NCBI GenBank assembly: GCA_037043015.1
Contig: CM073330.1
Location: 9,008,012 to 9,072,011 of the forward strand
Source of the DNA: Bryum argenteum
Taxonomy: Eukaryota > Streptophyta > Bryopsida > Bryales > Bryaceae
Reading direction: 5' to 3'
Length of the DNA: 64,000 bases
Positions 36,160-47,620 of this stretch are shown one piece after another. Numbering within the stretch: position 1 is the first letter of the stretch; the number at the start of each line of letters is the position of its first letter. The notes beneath the pieces were generated by a model that was given only the letters and a program-made list of their open reading frames with translations, was not told the DNA's origin and did not search any database. The position numbers and the translations under genes were made by a program.

Positions 36160-39100
36160 ATGCAGGGGAAGGACATGCCAGGAGTCAATGGCAGCCCTAT
36201 GTGGTCTCAACTTCTCAACAGGGAGCCGCCTGATTCCCCCATGCAGTACAGCGAGGATGATGCACTCATGTCGGGCAACCGGGATGCGGGCATGGAGAGT
36301 CTCGATTATGAGGTTGTAGAAAGCGTGGCATATCGAGAGGATCAGGTATCAATTTCCTTCTTGGCCTTTTTATCATTGACTAGCTTCAAGTGTTAAGTTC
36401 ACTAGTATCTTAACAGAATTTCAAAGCAGAACCACAATCAAAGAGGGTAGAATCATATACCGACTACTTTAATCTGATCTGAGACAAGAGAGCGAAGGTT
36501 AGATACTTTTTAGAATGATTTGCTGAATTAGCTGGTAAGAGAGAAATCGGTGACTACTTTAATCCGTTCTGATACAAAATTATACATGTTTATCCTTGTA
36601 TGCTCTACTGAATCAAGGAAATTGCCGATTCAATAATAACTCTGTTGTTGAGTGCAGGCTCAAAGAGGGATTTGGCACCATGCTTCCTATATAACTTTGA
36701 AGTGGCTCTTCGCGCTGCTCATTGGTATAGGTAAATGACTCATACATCTAGGATTCTATATACTTACATTATGTTTCCGGATCGGCTCAGTTCGTCTGGA
36801 CGAACTTCTACTTCATACTTGCGATGTCATCTTTATTTGAAATAGGATGATATAGTGATTAACATGAAGTCGGGTACTTGCAGGGACAGGACTAGCTGCC
36901 TTCTTTATCAATATTGCAGTGGAAAACTTTTCAGGATGGAAGTTCGCGGCAACATTTGCTCTCATTAAGTACAACTTCTTTTTAGGCTTAGTAGTCTACA
37001 TTGCTTCGAATGCAGCTTTAGTTTTTTCATCGGTTTGGATCATCACGCAATTCGCTCCTGCTGCAGCCGGGTCTGGCATCCCTGAGATCAAGGCCTACTT
37101 GAACGGTTCGTCACAGTTCTTAGCGTTTGACCTTTTCAGTATGATACGAGAATTCTGTATCTTCCGCAGACTCTAGTCATATGCTGATAACGTTCAACTG
37201 TTATGCAGGTATTGACACCCCTGGTATTCTTTTGTTTCGGACATTAGTTGGGAAGGTGAGGATTCCTTCACTTTGCTAAAGAATGACGTAGAACGCTTCT
37301 CCGAGTCATTTTTATTGTGGAATATCTGTTCATTTTTGAATTTCTGATGAATAAACTGGTGAGTAATGTTGTGTTTGCATATGGCGCAGGTTCTTGGAAG
37401 TATAGGCTCTGTTGGAGGAGGATTGGCTTTGGGCAAGGAAGGGCCTCTGGTACACACGGGCGCCTGTATCGCGTCAGTACTGGGACAGGTACATCCCTCG
37501 AATATGTCCTACTTATAATCACTTGACTACCATTTTTGTAAGAAGTGGTTTGGCATGATAAAATAATCCTGGACAATCTTTTGGGGGTGAGTCTTGAGGG
37601 TTACGCATTATTTTGAATGCTTTTCATTTTGTATCGGTGTGTTATATATTGTGAGTACAGGGTGGCTCAACCCAATATCATGTAAATTGGGGATGGCTTC
37701 GAAGGTTCAAAAATGATCGAGACCGTCGTGATCTTGTAAGTCTTTTTATGATTCTAATGAAGTTAGTGGTTACTGTCTTTCTTCTTTGAGTAGGTCTACA
37801 ACTTTTATGTCAGTGGAGCAATCTGGGATGGGAAGAGTTTATTCAGGAACGAACCTGACTTTTTTTGCCGTGTAGGTGACGTGTGGCTGTGCCGCTGGAG
37901 TAGCGGCAGCTTTCCGATCTCCGGTTGGAGGTGTTTTGTTTGCTCTTGAGGAGGTTACATCATGGTACTTGATTTCCCCGTTTATGCTTTCGTCTTATTG
38001 TATCGATACTTTAAGCTTATACTGTTGTCATTTACATGACGTTAGTGTAGCATAAGCTGAAAGTTGGTTGTTGGTGAAGGTGGAGGAGTCAGCTTCTATG
38101 GCGAGTGTTTTTCACATCCGCCGTCGTTGCTATTGTGGTGCGGACTGCAATGGGTTGGTGCAAGAATGGAAATTGTGGACATTTCAGCTCTGGTGGTTTT
38201 ATCATATGGGATATCTCAGGGTAAGCCATGATCTATTCGAGTAAATATGAAGACATTACCAAGAGAAGACATCTCAAAGTCTTAGATGCAGTATTAGCGC
38301 TCACGTTTTACATGACTTGTTGATGTGCAGGGGTCAGGATGATTACTCATTTTTTGAGCTTTTACCCATGGCTATGCTTGGTGCAATTGGTGGACTGTCG
38401 GGTATGTTACTCATTTTTTGAGCTTTTACCCATGGCTATGCTTGGTGCAATTGGTGGACTGTATGGTATGTGCCGGGTCTAAATTCGCATGAATTATTCC
38501 TCTTGTTGGCACTCTTTGTTGTGAAGAAGTATATAGTCGTCCCTGAACTGAAGGTCTTTGAATCATTTATAATTTCTCTTACCTTGAGATTTGTTGCAGG
38601 GGCATTGTTCAACCAGCTTACCATCTGGATCTCAAGCTGGAGACGAAATGTGCTGCACAAAAAGGGCAATCGTGTGAAGGTACACATTGTAAATTGCACA
38701 AGTAGTCGCCAACACCAATTTTATGTACACTACCTTCGTGACAGTTTGTCATGAAAGGTATAGACAAGCCGGGCTTTAGTTTTGATGAGTTAGGTGCTAC
38801 ACCCTTTTCTTAGCTTCGTTGAGGAGGGCTGAGGCCCGACGAAGCCTAACAAGAAGAAATATAGATTTTTGGTGTTCAATACTGCAAGGTGTTGGCACAA
38901 CTTTGCATATGATCTTAACTATCCTCTTCGAATTGCTGCAGATTATTGAGGTTCTATTGGTATCATTGATAACATCCTTGTTGTCGTTCGGTTTGCCGAT
39001 GATGACCAGTTGCAAACCGTGTCCTGACCCAGTGAAGTATCCCGGGATAGTCTGCCCTCGCCCTTCTGGCAATTATGGCAACTATGTCAATGTAAGTTCT

Positions 39101-41837
39101 ATGCATGAATCTTTTTTTCGTTTCTTGATGTATTCGTTCCACACGGACTCAAGTATTCTAATTTTCAAGTCGAAGAATCCTGATTTTATGAGACACTGTT
39201 CGCTTGTGCAGTTCTTTTGTTCAAATGAAAACCAATACAACGATCTTGCTACAATCTTCTTCAATACGCAGGTCAGATATATTATCCTTTCTAGTATCTC
39301 TATGTACCTCAATTTAGAAAACATTTTGCAGATTCCTGGACATAGGATGGATATTTAGGATCTATTGCCTCTGAAATGCAATATACGCATATAAAGGCAA
39401 TACGGTGCCATAAAATACGAAAAAGGGAATGCTAGGTTTTACGACGAATGTTGTGATTTCTACCTCAATCGGTGTGATAAAGAATACTATTACTTATCAA
39501 TCTTTGGATGTGGCAAACAGGATGATGCAATCAGAAATCTTTTCAGCACCAACACCCCACATGAATACACCGCCCGTAGCCTCTTTACTTTCTTGGTATG
39601 GTGTCTAAACTGTTCCAAATGGAACGTCCTTTTAGCTCCAGAAAGTTTGTCCTTTTGTATTGTGTCCTGGTAGAATTTGTTGGTAGCTTCCAATTTTGTT
39701 TTTGTAAGTCGTGATTGCGAAGGGTTAGAATTACACTAAGGAAAGTGGGAAATGAATGTGCAGGTAATGTTTTTCTCACTTGCAGTGCTGACTTATGGAA
39801 CAGCTGTTCCATCAGGGCAGTTTGTTCCAGGTATTATGATCGGAGCCACTTACGGGCGACTTGTCGGCATCTTGGTTGTCAATGCTTCGAGTAAGGATAG
39901 TGTTGACGAAGGAACGTACGTATTGGGAACTTCCAACTTATTCTCGTAGGCAGAAAAGGCCTATGGATGATCAGTCTATGCTATGAGTTACTCTTTCAAG
40001 AGCTTACAGCAGGGAACACGCTTGCTTAGAAGTTGTCTTACCCTTTAAGCTTTTATTACTAGTGATTGACCTTCAACTTACGCTGCAACAGATATGCTTT
40101 GCTTGGGGCCGCTTCATTTCTCGGAGGGTCAATGCGTATGACCGTGTCCCTTTGTGTTATTATGGTCGAGATCACCAACAATCTTCAGCTCCTTCCGCTC
40201 ATTATGCTGGTCCTCCTCATCTCTAAGGTGCTTCATTTCTTGAAGTTGTAAAGTTTGGCAGCTTGCTGAATGCTGTAGAGTGAAAAGTGACCGTCCTAGA
40301 AGTCTCTAGCATTTTTTAGTGAAAAGTGACCGTCCTAGAAGTCTCTAGCATTTTTTCTTATTTTGTTTAATTTTGTGCAGGCTGTTGGAGATGTTTTCAA
40401 TAGCGGATTTTATGAGGAACAGGTCAAATTGCGAAGTTTACCTCTTCTTGAGTCAAGACCCCAACGCTTTATGCGTAATCTAGCCGCAAAAGATGCTATC
40501 AGCACAAGAAAGGTACTGTGCTGTCTTTGTAGTCTTGAGGCAGACAAAGGTCTCTGATACTGTAGGGTCGCCTTAATGTGATGGCTGACGTTTTAATCTT
40601 GTTATACCCTCTTCTTGTTGTAGTCAAGTACCAATGTTTCTATACTGAGAAGTGCCGGATTTTGCAGGTTGTGCAATTCCCAAGGGTGTCGAAGGTTGGT
40701 CATATCGTAGCTGTCTTGCGAAGCACCAACCATAACGGTTACCCTGTAAGTTTCATGATACTGATCTTCAATTGTTTTAACTCAATTCAATTACCGGTTA
40801 TTTGATGTTGTTTCAAACTCCAGCCGAGTGATTCAACGAACCTTTGTACTAGAAGCTCTATTGCGATCAAATTGTCAGAGAAAGTTCTTTCTTTTGCTTG
40901 ATTGATGATTGGAGATATCATTGATTTTGCAGGTTGTTGATAAGCTTCAATCAGGAGAGTCCGTTGTCATTGGCCTTATTTTAAGGAGGTGTGATGTCGC
41001 TTTCTTCCATATGTCAATAACTTCGAGGATGTTCGTTTATCGTAGTAAACTATTCTAAGCCTATGTTGTTCCACGTGCAGCTATTTACTGGTAGTTCTCA
41101 AGGCAAAAGCAGATTTTCAACATAGTCCGAACCCTGAAGACACGCAGGGTATACGAAGTTTCAGGTGACTGATGTTCTTGTAATGAATCACTTCAAAAAT
41201 TGGTGCCCTTGCTCATTCGATTTCATACGCTAATCGATTTGCATTTCTGCTCATTGGGTGATGTTGCCTGTGATATACAGATATGACGTCAGAGACTTTA
41301 CTAAACCAGTGTCAAGTAAAGGTCTCTCCATAGACGAAATTGACATCAGTCCTGTGGAAATGGAGATGTACATCGATTTGCAACCATTTGTGAATCCCAC
41401 ACCGTACATTGTCCCCGAGGACATGTCTCTCACAAAAGTACGTTGAGCTTGAATATGTTACTGATCACATACGTGAAAATTCTGGGCATAAACAAAATGA
41501 TTAGCCTCTCTTTGATGCTGATGATTCTCTTGAAATTGGAGCAGGTATACAATTTATTTCGGCAGCTTGGATTGCGGCATATTTGTGTTGTTCCAAGACC
41601 TTCACAAGTCGTTGGAGTCGTCACTCGAAAGGATTTGTGGCCCGAGGTAAATCCTAACTTCTGATGCGAAATTTTGATGTTTTTTGGGTCTCAATACACC
41701 AAAGAGAAACTGTAATATATTCTTGGAAGTGTTCTTTATCCTCAATGCTTTGGTCTGTTGTCGTGCAGGTGTTGGAAGTGAGAGAAAACTTGGATGAAAT
41801 CATAAGCAGTCGAGGAAGGTTGGGTCCAGATGCCTGA
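36160..41837 (+). CDS. CLC-type chloride channel / anion-proton exchanger
   Basis: Membrane anion transporter, in plants usually on the vacuole or other endomembranes. Twenty-two exons with consistent phase give about 777 residues, the usual size: 36160-36345, 36658-36730, 36884-37105, 37209-37255, 37390-37488, 37661-37735, 37876-37964, 38080-38220, 38331-38401, 38600-38679, 38942-39091, 39212-39271, 39521-39595, 39764-39915, 40092-40227, 40381-40512, 40668-40745, 40933-40988, 41081-41164, 41281-41437, 41545-41646, 41769-41837. Family motifs are [13 protein letters not shown] (about 149-161), [10 protein letters not shown] with gating Glu193, [10 protein letters not shown] with the proton glutamate (259/260), and [11 protein letters not shown], followed by two CBS domains. 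Ser150 in the filter, where AtCLCa has Pro, predicts chloride rather than nitrate preference. It most resembles the plant CLC-a/b/c/g clade. An alternative last exon is listed separately. Confidence 0.93.
38343..38470 (+). repeat. 64-bp tandem duplication of an exon end and donor in the CLC gene
   Basis: The unit beginning TTACTCATTTTTTGAGCTTT occurs at 38343-38406 and again at 38407-38470, almost identical. The first copy contains the last 59 bases of exon 9 and its donor (TCGG/GTATGT); the second repeats the exon end inside the intron (TGTATGG/TATGTG). The shift is not a multiple of 3, and reading on into the second copy gives a TGA within eight codons, so the first donor is taken as the functional one. 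Confidence 0.9.
40279..40356 (+). repeat. 39-bp exact tandem duplication in a CLC intron
   Basis: A unit beginning AGTGAAAAGTGACCGTCCTA is present twice with no visible difference, 24 bases before exon 16 begins. It is short, recent and intronic. Confidence 0.9.
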
Positions 41838-41883
41838 CAACCCCCCTCCTCTTTCCTTCTGAGCAAATGTATGCTCCTTTGGC

Positions 41884-42010
41884 CCTGCCCGCACCAACCA
41901 ATTAGCTCAAACAACTCGGAGTGTTTTAAAGTCCACCAGCTTGTTCATTGCTGTCTCATTTGCAAGGTGACTTAGTCCTGTAAGTTAGCTAATTGGATGG
42001 TGCGGGCAGG
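41884..42010. repeat. Short hairpin element (MITE-like) at the CLC 3' end
   Basis: The first 24 bases (starting CCTGCCCGCACCAACCAATT) and the last 24 are reverse complements with a single mismatch, around a 79-base loop. This is far beyond chance and fits a tiny MITE or a structured RNA. It lies between the two possible ends of the CLC coding region, so it is either in the 3' UTR or in the last intron. I see no clear target duplication. Confidence 0.8.
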
Positions 42011-42073
42011 TAAGATAATAAACATCAAATCCATTGTATACAGATTCGTGACTTGGGAATGGCTATTTTACAG

Positions 42074-42128
42074 GTACTTGGCTCCTCCCGGACACAGGCA
42101 ACAACCGTTGTTGGAGAATCTGATGTGA
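42074..42128 (+). other. Possible alternative terminal exon of the CLC gene
   Basis: If exon 22 is spliced at 41818 (CGAGGAAG/GTTGGG) to an acceptor ending at 42073 (GGCTATTTTACAG), the frame continues as RYLAPPGHRQQPLLENLM and stops at 42126-42128. This replaces the short ending RLGPDA. The acceptor has a good pyrimidine tract. The donor GTTGGG is weaker. Which form is used cannot be told from sequence. Confidence 0.35.
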
Positions 42129-43074
42129 GACGAGACGAGGCTCGCCATGCATCGTGCTGCTCAAAAGTAGTGCGAAACGCCCATTAGTTTGTACAGGTCC
42201 TTATTTTACCAAATTCTTTCCTGTTTCCATTCTAGATAATGGAATACTTTTTAAAAGGCCTATTGAATACCATCGTAATGGAATACATTGTTCGTGTGAA
42301 TGAGTGGGAGCTTGTGCTTGTGTGCAGGTCGTAAAAGCAACAGGCTGGATAGAAAATCATCAAGGAATTGTAGTGCATGAAGCCTGACATTCGGTGCTGC
42401 AGGATTTAACTTGCGTGCAAAGATTGAATAATATGGAAAAAGAGGTTTATTTTAGATAATGGTTTGATGAAGCTGCCGCTTTTGAGGTGGGGAAGTAGGT
42501 GCATGCAAACATAGATTGCTAGATGGCACAAGTGGGGCCATGTGATGCTTGACTCCGACTGCCTACCATTTACTCTCACTCTCACTCGTTTGAATAATGT
42601 AAGGCTTTGCAGGTAGTTAGATAGATAGATAGATAAGAACTCCAATCTCTCATAAGAGATTGGCGTGAATACATCGTATGTTCGTAATGTCGTTACCTAA
42701 ATGGCCACATGACAAAGAGGTAACAAAGTTTGCAGGTACCGTATTCTTATGCAATCTATGTATGTTCATTATTTGTTTCTTTACTTCTTGACATTGAGGT
42801 CAATTTATGACATTACTTTTATTAATTTGTCTATTCATTGCCCCGGGGATGCACTAGCTAAATTTTTGTTGGCAATGTGCAATCAAAAATAGGGGTATTT
42901 TAATGAATTTGGGCCAAATTTTTGAAAAGACTTTGAAGTAAAATAGCCCATATACAGTATATATTATTTCATTATAAGTAAAGATGGGTATGAGGAAATT
43001 GTTTCCTTTTGATTAATTTTTTATTAGAATAAGCATGTTGTATAAGCCTAGGGCATTTTATCCATACATATAAT
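42129..43074. other. CLC 3' flank and AT-rich spacer
   Basis: No gene is seen. A short (GATA)n run occurs near 42620-42640. Confidence 0.4.
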
Positions 43075-43441
43075 AAAATGTAAAACTGGAATTTTCCTTT
43101 CCCCAGGGCCAATCACATCGCTCCAAATACCCCTCCCCAATAGAACAAGCCGAAATTAATCAAAAAGTGTAAATAAAAGGCAGCCAAAAAGCCTGAGCCA
43201 ATAATATGTGCTTAAAATCATAAAGTAGGTATGAAAATTGCATGTTTTCCTTGTCCTTCCACCTCCCTTGTCCTCGCGCCTCCTCTTATTCTACTACGTC
43301 TTATTATTTTAGGCTTGGCCTGTTAGCTTTTTGGCTGCCTTTTATATATACTTTTTGATTAATTATGGCTTTTTCACTTGGCGAGGGGTATTTGGAGCGC
43401 TCCGATTGGCCCAAGAGAGAGAAATTCCAGTTTTACATTTT
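43075..43441. mobile_element. Inverted-repeat (MITE-like) element
   Basis: Left and right arms of about 110-120 bp are imperfect reverse complements. Both begin AAAATGTAAAACTGGAATTT and share CTCCAAATACCCCTC, ATTAATCAAAAAGT and AAAAGGCAGCCAAAAAGC in the same order. The middle (about 43195-43325) is unique. It has no coding capacity. No certain target duplication was identified, so the superfamily is open. Confidence 0.8.
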
Positions 43442-43520
43442 TACACACGGGGATTGTGGTTACCATATAGTGCACATTCACAAAGACAAATCCGCCATTC
43501 AAGTGTTCATATATGAATTT

Positions 43521-44033
43521 AGTTTTAGATTTTCACGATTCTGGATGGATGGATGGATGGATACTCCGATCCTGGATTTTAGATTTTCACGATTCTGGAT
43601 GGATGGATGGATGGATGGATGGATGGATAGATACTCCGATCTTGGATTTTAGATTTTCACGATTCTCGATGGATGGATGGATGGATGGATGGATGGATAC
43701 TCCAATCCTGGATTTTAGATTTTCACGATTCTGGATGGATGGATGGATGGATGGATGGATAGATACTCCGATCCTGGATTTTAGATTTTCACGATTCTGG
43801 ATGGATGGATGGATGGATGGATGGATGGATACTCCGATCCTGGATTTTAGATTTTCACGATTCTGGATGGATGGATGGATGGATGGATGGATGGATGGAT
43901 GGATAGATACTCCGATCCTGGATTTTAGATTTTCTGGATGGATGGATGGATACTCCGATCCTGGATTTTAGATTTTCACGATTCTGGATGGATGGATGGA
44001 TGGATGGATGGATGGATGGATGGATACTCCGAT
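43521..44033 (+). repeat. Minisatellite with embedded (GGAT)n
   Basis: About eight head-to-tail units of roughly 45-80 bp. Each consists of a constant part (TTTTAGATTTTCACGATTCT, one unit shortened), a variable run of three to nine GGAT repeats, and a constant end (ATACTCCGATCCTG). Length differences between units come mostly from the GGAT count. Frames remain open and read WMDG repeats; these are not genes. Confidence 0.95.
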
Positions 44034-44750
44034 CCCTATGTAAGGGGTTGGCGTGAATGTAGCGTCCGTTCATAAATGGTAATGACCCGATACAAGGGGA
44101 AATCTATACATTCAAATGAAGATAGGGTGGAGAAAATTAGTTCATACTGTGTTTTATGAGCAATGGTACGATAATCATAAACACAAATATTTAGAAATTT
44201 AGGTAAAGATAGGGCTATTTTAAACCCCTACATGCTTAGAAATAGCCTCCATATAATTAGGGGTTGAATGCACGTGATCAATGTGCATAACATAGAGTGC
44301 ATCCCTTGAGTTCATTGCTGATGAAGTAAGATTAACTAGCCCCATGTGTAGAGGGTAACCTTTGAATATCTAATTAGGAGACATTTTCAGCAGAATGGTG
44401 TTGTGAACTTGGTTTTGAGGGAAGAAGGTGCTTAACACATGGTTTTATAGTATCAGTAAAATATTCAGCATGATTTTGAGATTTCAGCATTTTTATTGGA
44501 TTGATGGTCTCTCTCATGGGGAATTTTTTTAATGTTTTAGTTGAAATGTGCTTTTACTAGCAGAAATACCGTCCTTTTCATGTAATTTAGGAATTAGTAG
44601 AACTTAGTCTAAACTCTTCTATGTTTTAGTTGGTTGTTCAAGGAAGGCACACCTAATAGTTGTCACTTACCCAAGCTGTAAAAATCAAGATTGTCACATT
44701 GGACAAGTTCTATCTATCACCCTTGGATTGACCCAATCATGAAGCCAAGA
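44034..44750. other. AT-rich spacer
   Basis: No gene is seen. Near 44690-44705 a block TTGTCACATTGGACAA has an inverted counterpart near 45735-45760, so the fold-back element that follows may extend this far left. Confidence 0.4.
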
Positions 44751-45716
44751 TTTAACCCCTAAAAATCCAGGGGTTTCCTCGACCTCCAGAACCAAAAACT
44801 GCCATTTTTCACCTTCGTTGGGAAATGGGGAAATGGAGAAACTTTTTTTCTGGTTTTAGACTTTGAACCGTAAGATCATGTACCTAACTTGTATACAAAG
44901 TACTCGTCAAGATTTCAACCGTTGGATGTTTGTCATTTGTGAGATCATAACAATCAAAGTTTGACCAACACTTTTTTTTGCCGATGCGTGAGAGGCATTG
45001 TCTAAATGGTGCCAAGGGCAACTTGATGATTGTTTTTCCAAATATTTTTCCCTCATTTTTTTTCATGTAGGAAATCAAGTTGGGTGTGCTCATGCAAAAT
45101 TTTAGAGACCAATTCCACTTTTTGACCTTAATGTCAAATATTTTATGAAAGGTCTAAAAACAACCATATAGTAAAACAAGCACCACGTACGATATATTTA
45201 GTTTGAGAAAAATCTCGACGGTGAGAAGGTGAATTTATGATAATGTGAATTTTGAAAAAAAAAAAAAAAAAAATCTTGGAAAAAATCCAAAATCTCGAAT
45301 TTTGGTAATTTTTGAAAGAAAAAATTGTAAAATTATTAGAAATTGTGAAGATTGTTTTTGAAAGTTTTGGAGGCTGCCCTTGTAAAGTTGGTAAACTTTT
45401 TGACTTCGGATACTTTGGAAGTTGAATAGTAATTTGGTAATGAACATATTGCTAAAAATAATAATAATAATAAAATAATAATAAAAAATTAAACTGCCCG
45501 TTTTGGACTTGAAACCTAAAATTTCTAGGTGAAGGTTATAAAATTAAAATTTGACTTTGAAAATTTTACCACATACACATTACTGTATAGGGAGCACCCA
45601 ATAAAAATCTTAGGCAAAAATATCAATTTAAATGCTTAAAATGAGCTGCCCGAAATCTCAGAAAACCGAATCGGTTTTCCTGGATTTTTAGGGGTTAAAG
45701 TTGTCCAAAGTGTTCA
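44751..45716. mobile_element. TTAACCCC-family fold-back element, copy 1
   Basis: The ends are inverted: TTTAACCCCTAAAAATCCAG at the left and its near-reverse complement CTGGATTTTTAGGGGTTAAA at the right. Inside the left half are the blocks CCGTAAGATCATGTACCTAA and GTGAGATCATAACAATCAAA, which recur in the larger copy to the right. There is no coding capacity, and a poly-A run of 18 lies near 45255. It is probably a non-autonomous element of unknown superfamily. Confidence 0.65.
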
Positions 45717-45884
45717 ATGTAATAAATAGTAAATTGTCCAATGTGACTACCATAGTAAAAATGTATATGTTGGCACATTTCACAACAAATTTGTAGGAAG
45801 GTTCAAGATGTCCTATTTGTCGAGGCCAAAGAGTCAAGGCATGTTGCGCCTCCCAAAAAATCTATTCTAACATGCACATTTATA

Positions 45885-47620
45885 TGGCTTTAACCCCCAA
45901 TGTCGGAAGGCCTCAAAATTGTCAACAACCTCAAAATAGCCCTTGGTCATTGCAAAGGTGCAAATTTTAAACATTTGAGAAATTTTTGAGTATGTAACCG
46001 TAGGATCTAGTACTTAACTTGTACATGTACATGTATATGATTAGATTAAAATTTCTCACCAATTGTGAAATAGTAATGTTCGAAGTTGAAAAAAAGTTTT
46101 TTTCCCCTAGTTGTAATATGGGTTTGAAATGTTTTGTGAGCCAAAAAAGCCAATTTTAAGAGTAAATTTGAATTGAGGCTCTTCAAATCTTTTATCCTAA
46201 GCGGGTTACAATTACGCCTATAATATACTTACCCTTATTGGACCTATGCCACCTATAGTAATACTTGATTATTTACATGGATGTATGTTGAAATGCACAT
46301 ACAAAGGCCGATATTTGACAATAAAAAAGGCATGTGAACAATAATTGGATTAAAAATCCAAATGGTGAGATCATGCCTTGATACCTCTTCTACATGTATA
46401 GAAAAAAAAACTTGAAAATCAATAAAAACTCAATTTTTGGTGAATTTTTGAACAATTTCCTGCAATCTAATTGATTTTAGGGAGATTTTGAGAATAAATG
46501 AGCATATACCATAGTTTGGGCACTTTTGGGCAAATTTTGAATAGTGTATTCAAACTTTGACCATGAATATCTCCTAAAGTATGAGAAATGTTGAAGCTCA
46601 AAATGAGGTATAGAAAAATTCTACAATCTACAAAATGTTTCAACTTTGTATGATCTATAGTTAGTAACTAAGAGCGTGACTAAAGTCAAATTGACTTTGA
46701 TAGGGCTCATTGCAACAGTGAAGTAAGTGTTTGCTTTTACGTGTGCCTCTCTTAACCCCTAATGTCGAAAAGAGCCCGAATCGAGTCGTTTGGGGTCTGG
46801 TCAGCCCATTATTTACTATCTTTAGCTCATGTGAAATTAAAACTTTTTGGAGGTTGAAGAGTTTTTTCACACCTTTCCAAAAAGTCATTTTATGCTTCAA
46901 AATTCCTCATACTTTAGGAGATATTCACGGCGAAGTTTGAAAACACCATTTGAAATCTGCCCAAAACTGCCCAAACTGTGGTATATGCTCGTTTATTCTC
47001 AAAATTTGCCCAAAATAAATAAGATCGTAGAAACTTCAAAAATTCACCAAAAAGTGAGATTTTACTTATTTTCAATTTTTGTTTTTTGAACTTGGAAGTA
47101 AGGTTTCGAGGCATGATCTCACCGTTTGGATCTTTCATTCAAATATTCTTCACATGCTATTTTATTGTCAAAGAGGGGCCTTTGAAGTTGAATTTCAGCG
47201 TACCTCCATGTGAAAAACCAAGCATTTCTTTAGGTTTTATAGGTCACATCATGGTAAAAATTGCATCGACATGTTCTCAACTCACTTAGGAACAAGATTT
47301 TGAAGAGCCTCACTTCATATCTACTTCTAAAATTGGTTTTTTGGGCTCACAAAAAACTTCAAACCTATTTGGCAACAAGGGATTTTTTATTTTTTATTTT
47401 TTTATTTTATTTTTCCAACTTTGAATGTTATGATCTCACCATTGGTAAGGATTTTGAAACTAAGTTTTGGTACAAACATACATGGACAAGTTAGGTATAA
47501 GATCTTACGGTTACATACTTGAGATTAAGTCAAAAGTTGAAAATTTTCAGCTTTCATTGAAAGAGGGTGGTTTTGAGGAGTTATGGCAGTTTCGGGGGCT
47601 TTTGACTTTAGGGGTTAAAG
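45885..47620. mobile_element. TTAACCCC-family long inverted repeat, copy 2
   Basis: Two arms of about 800 bp (about 45885-46700 and 46755-47620) are diverged reverse complements along nearly their whole length. Examples are AATATCTCCTAAAGTATGAG (46566) against CTCATACTTTAGGAGATATT, GAGCATATACCA, GGTGAGATCATGCCT and GAGGCTCTTCAAA. Each arm starts with TTAACCCC, and the right arm ends with AGGGGTTAA. Identity is about 70-75 per cent by eye. Short ORFs in the arms are not conserved. If transcribed it would form a very long hairpin RNA. Confidence 0.8.

Noticed and set aside
43521-44033. CRISPR-like array
   Set aside because: The spacers are GGAT repeats of variable number, not unique sequences, and the genome is eukaryotic.
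43513-44073. WMDG/IHPS repeat ORFs
   Set aside because: They come from the GGAT minisatellite, which keeps several frames open.
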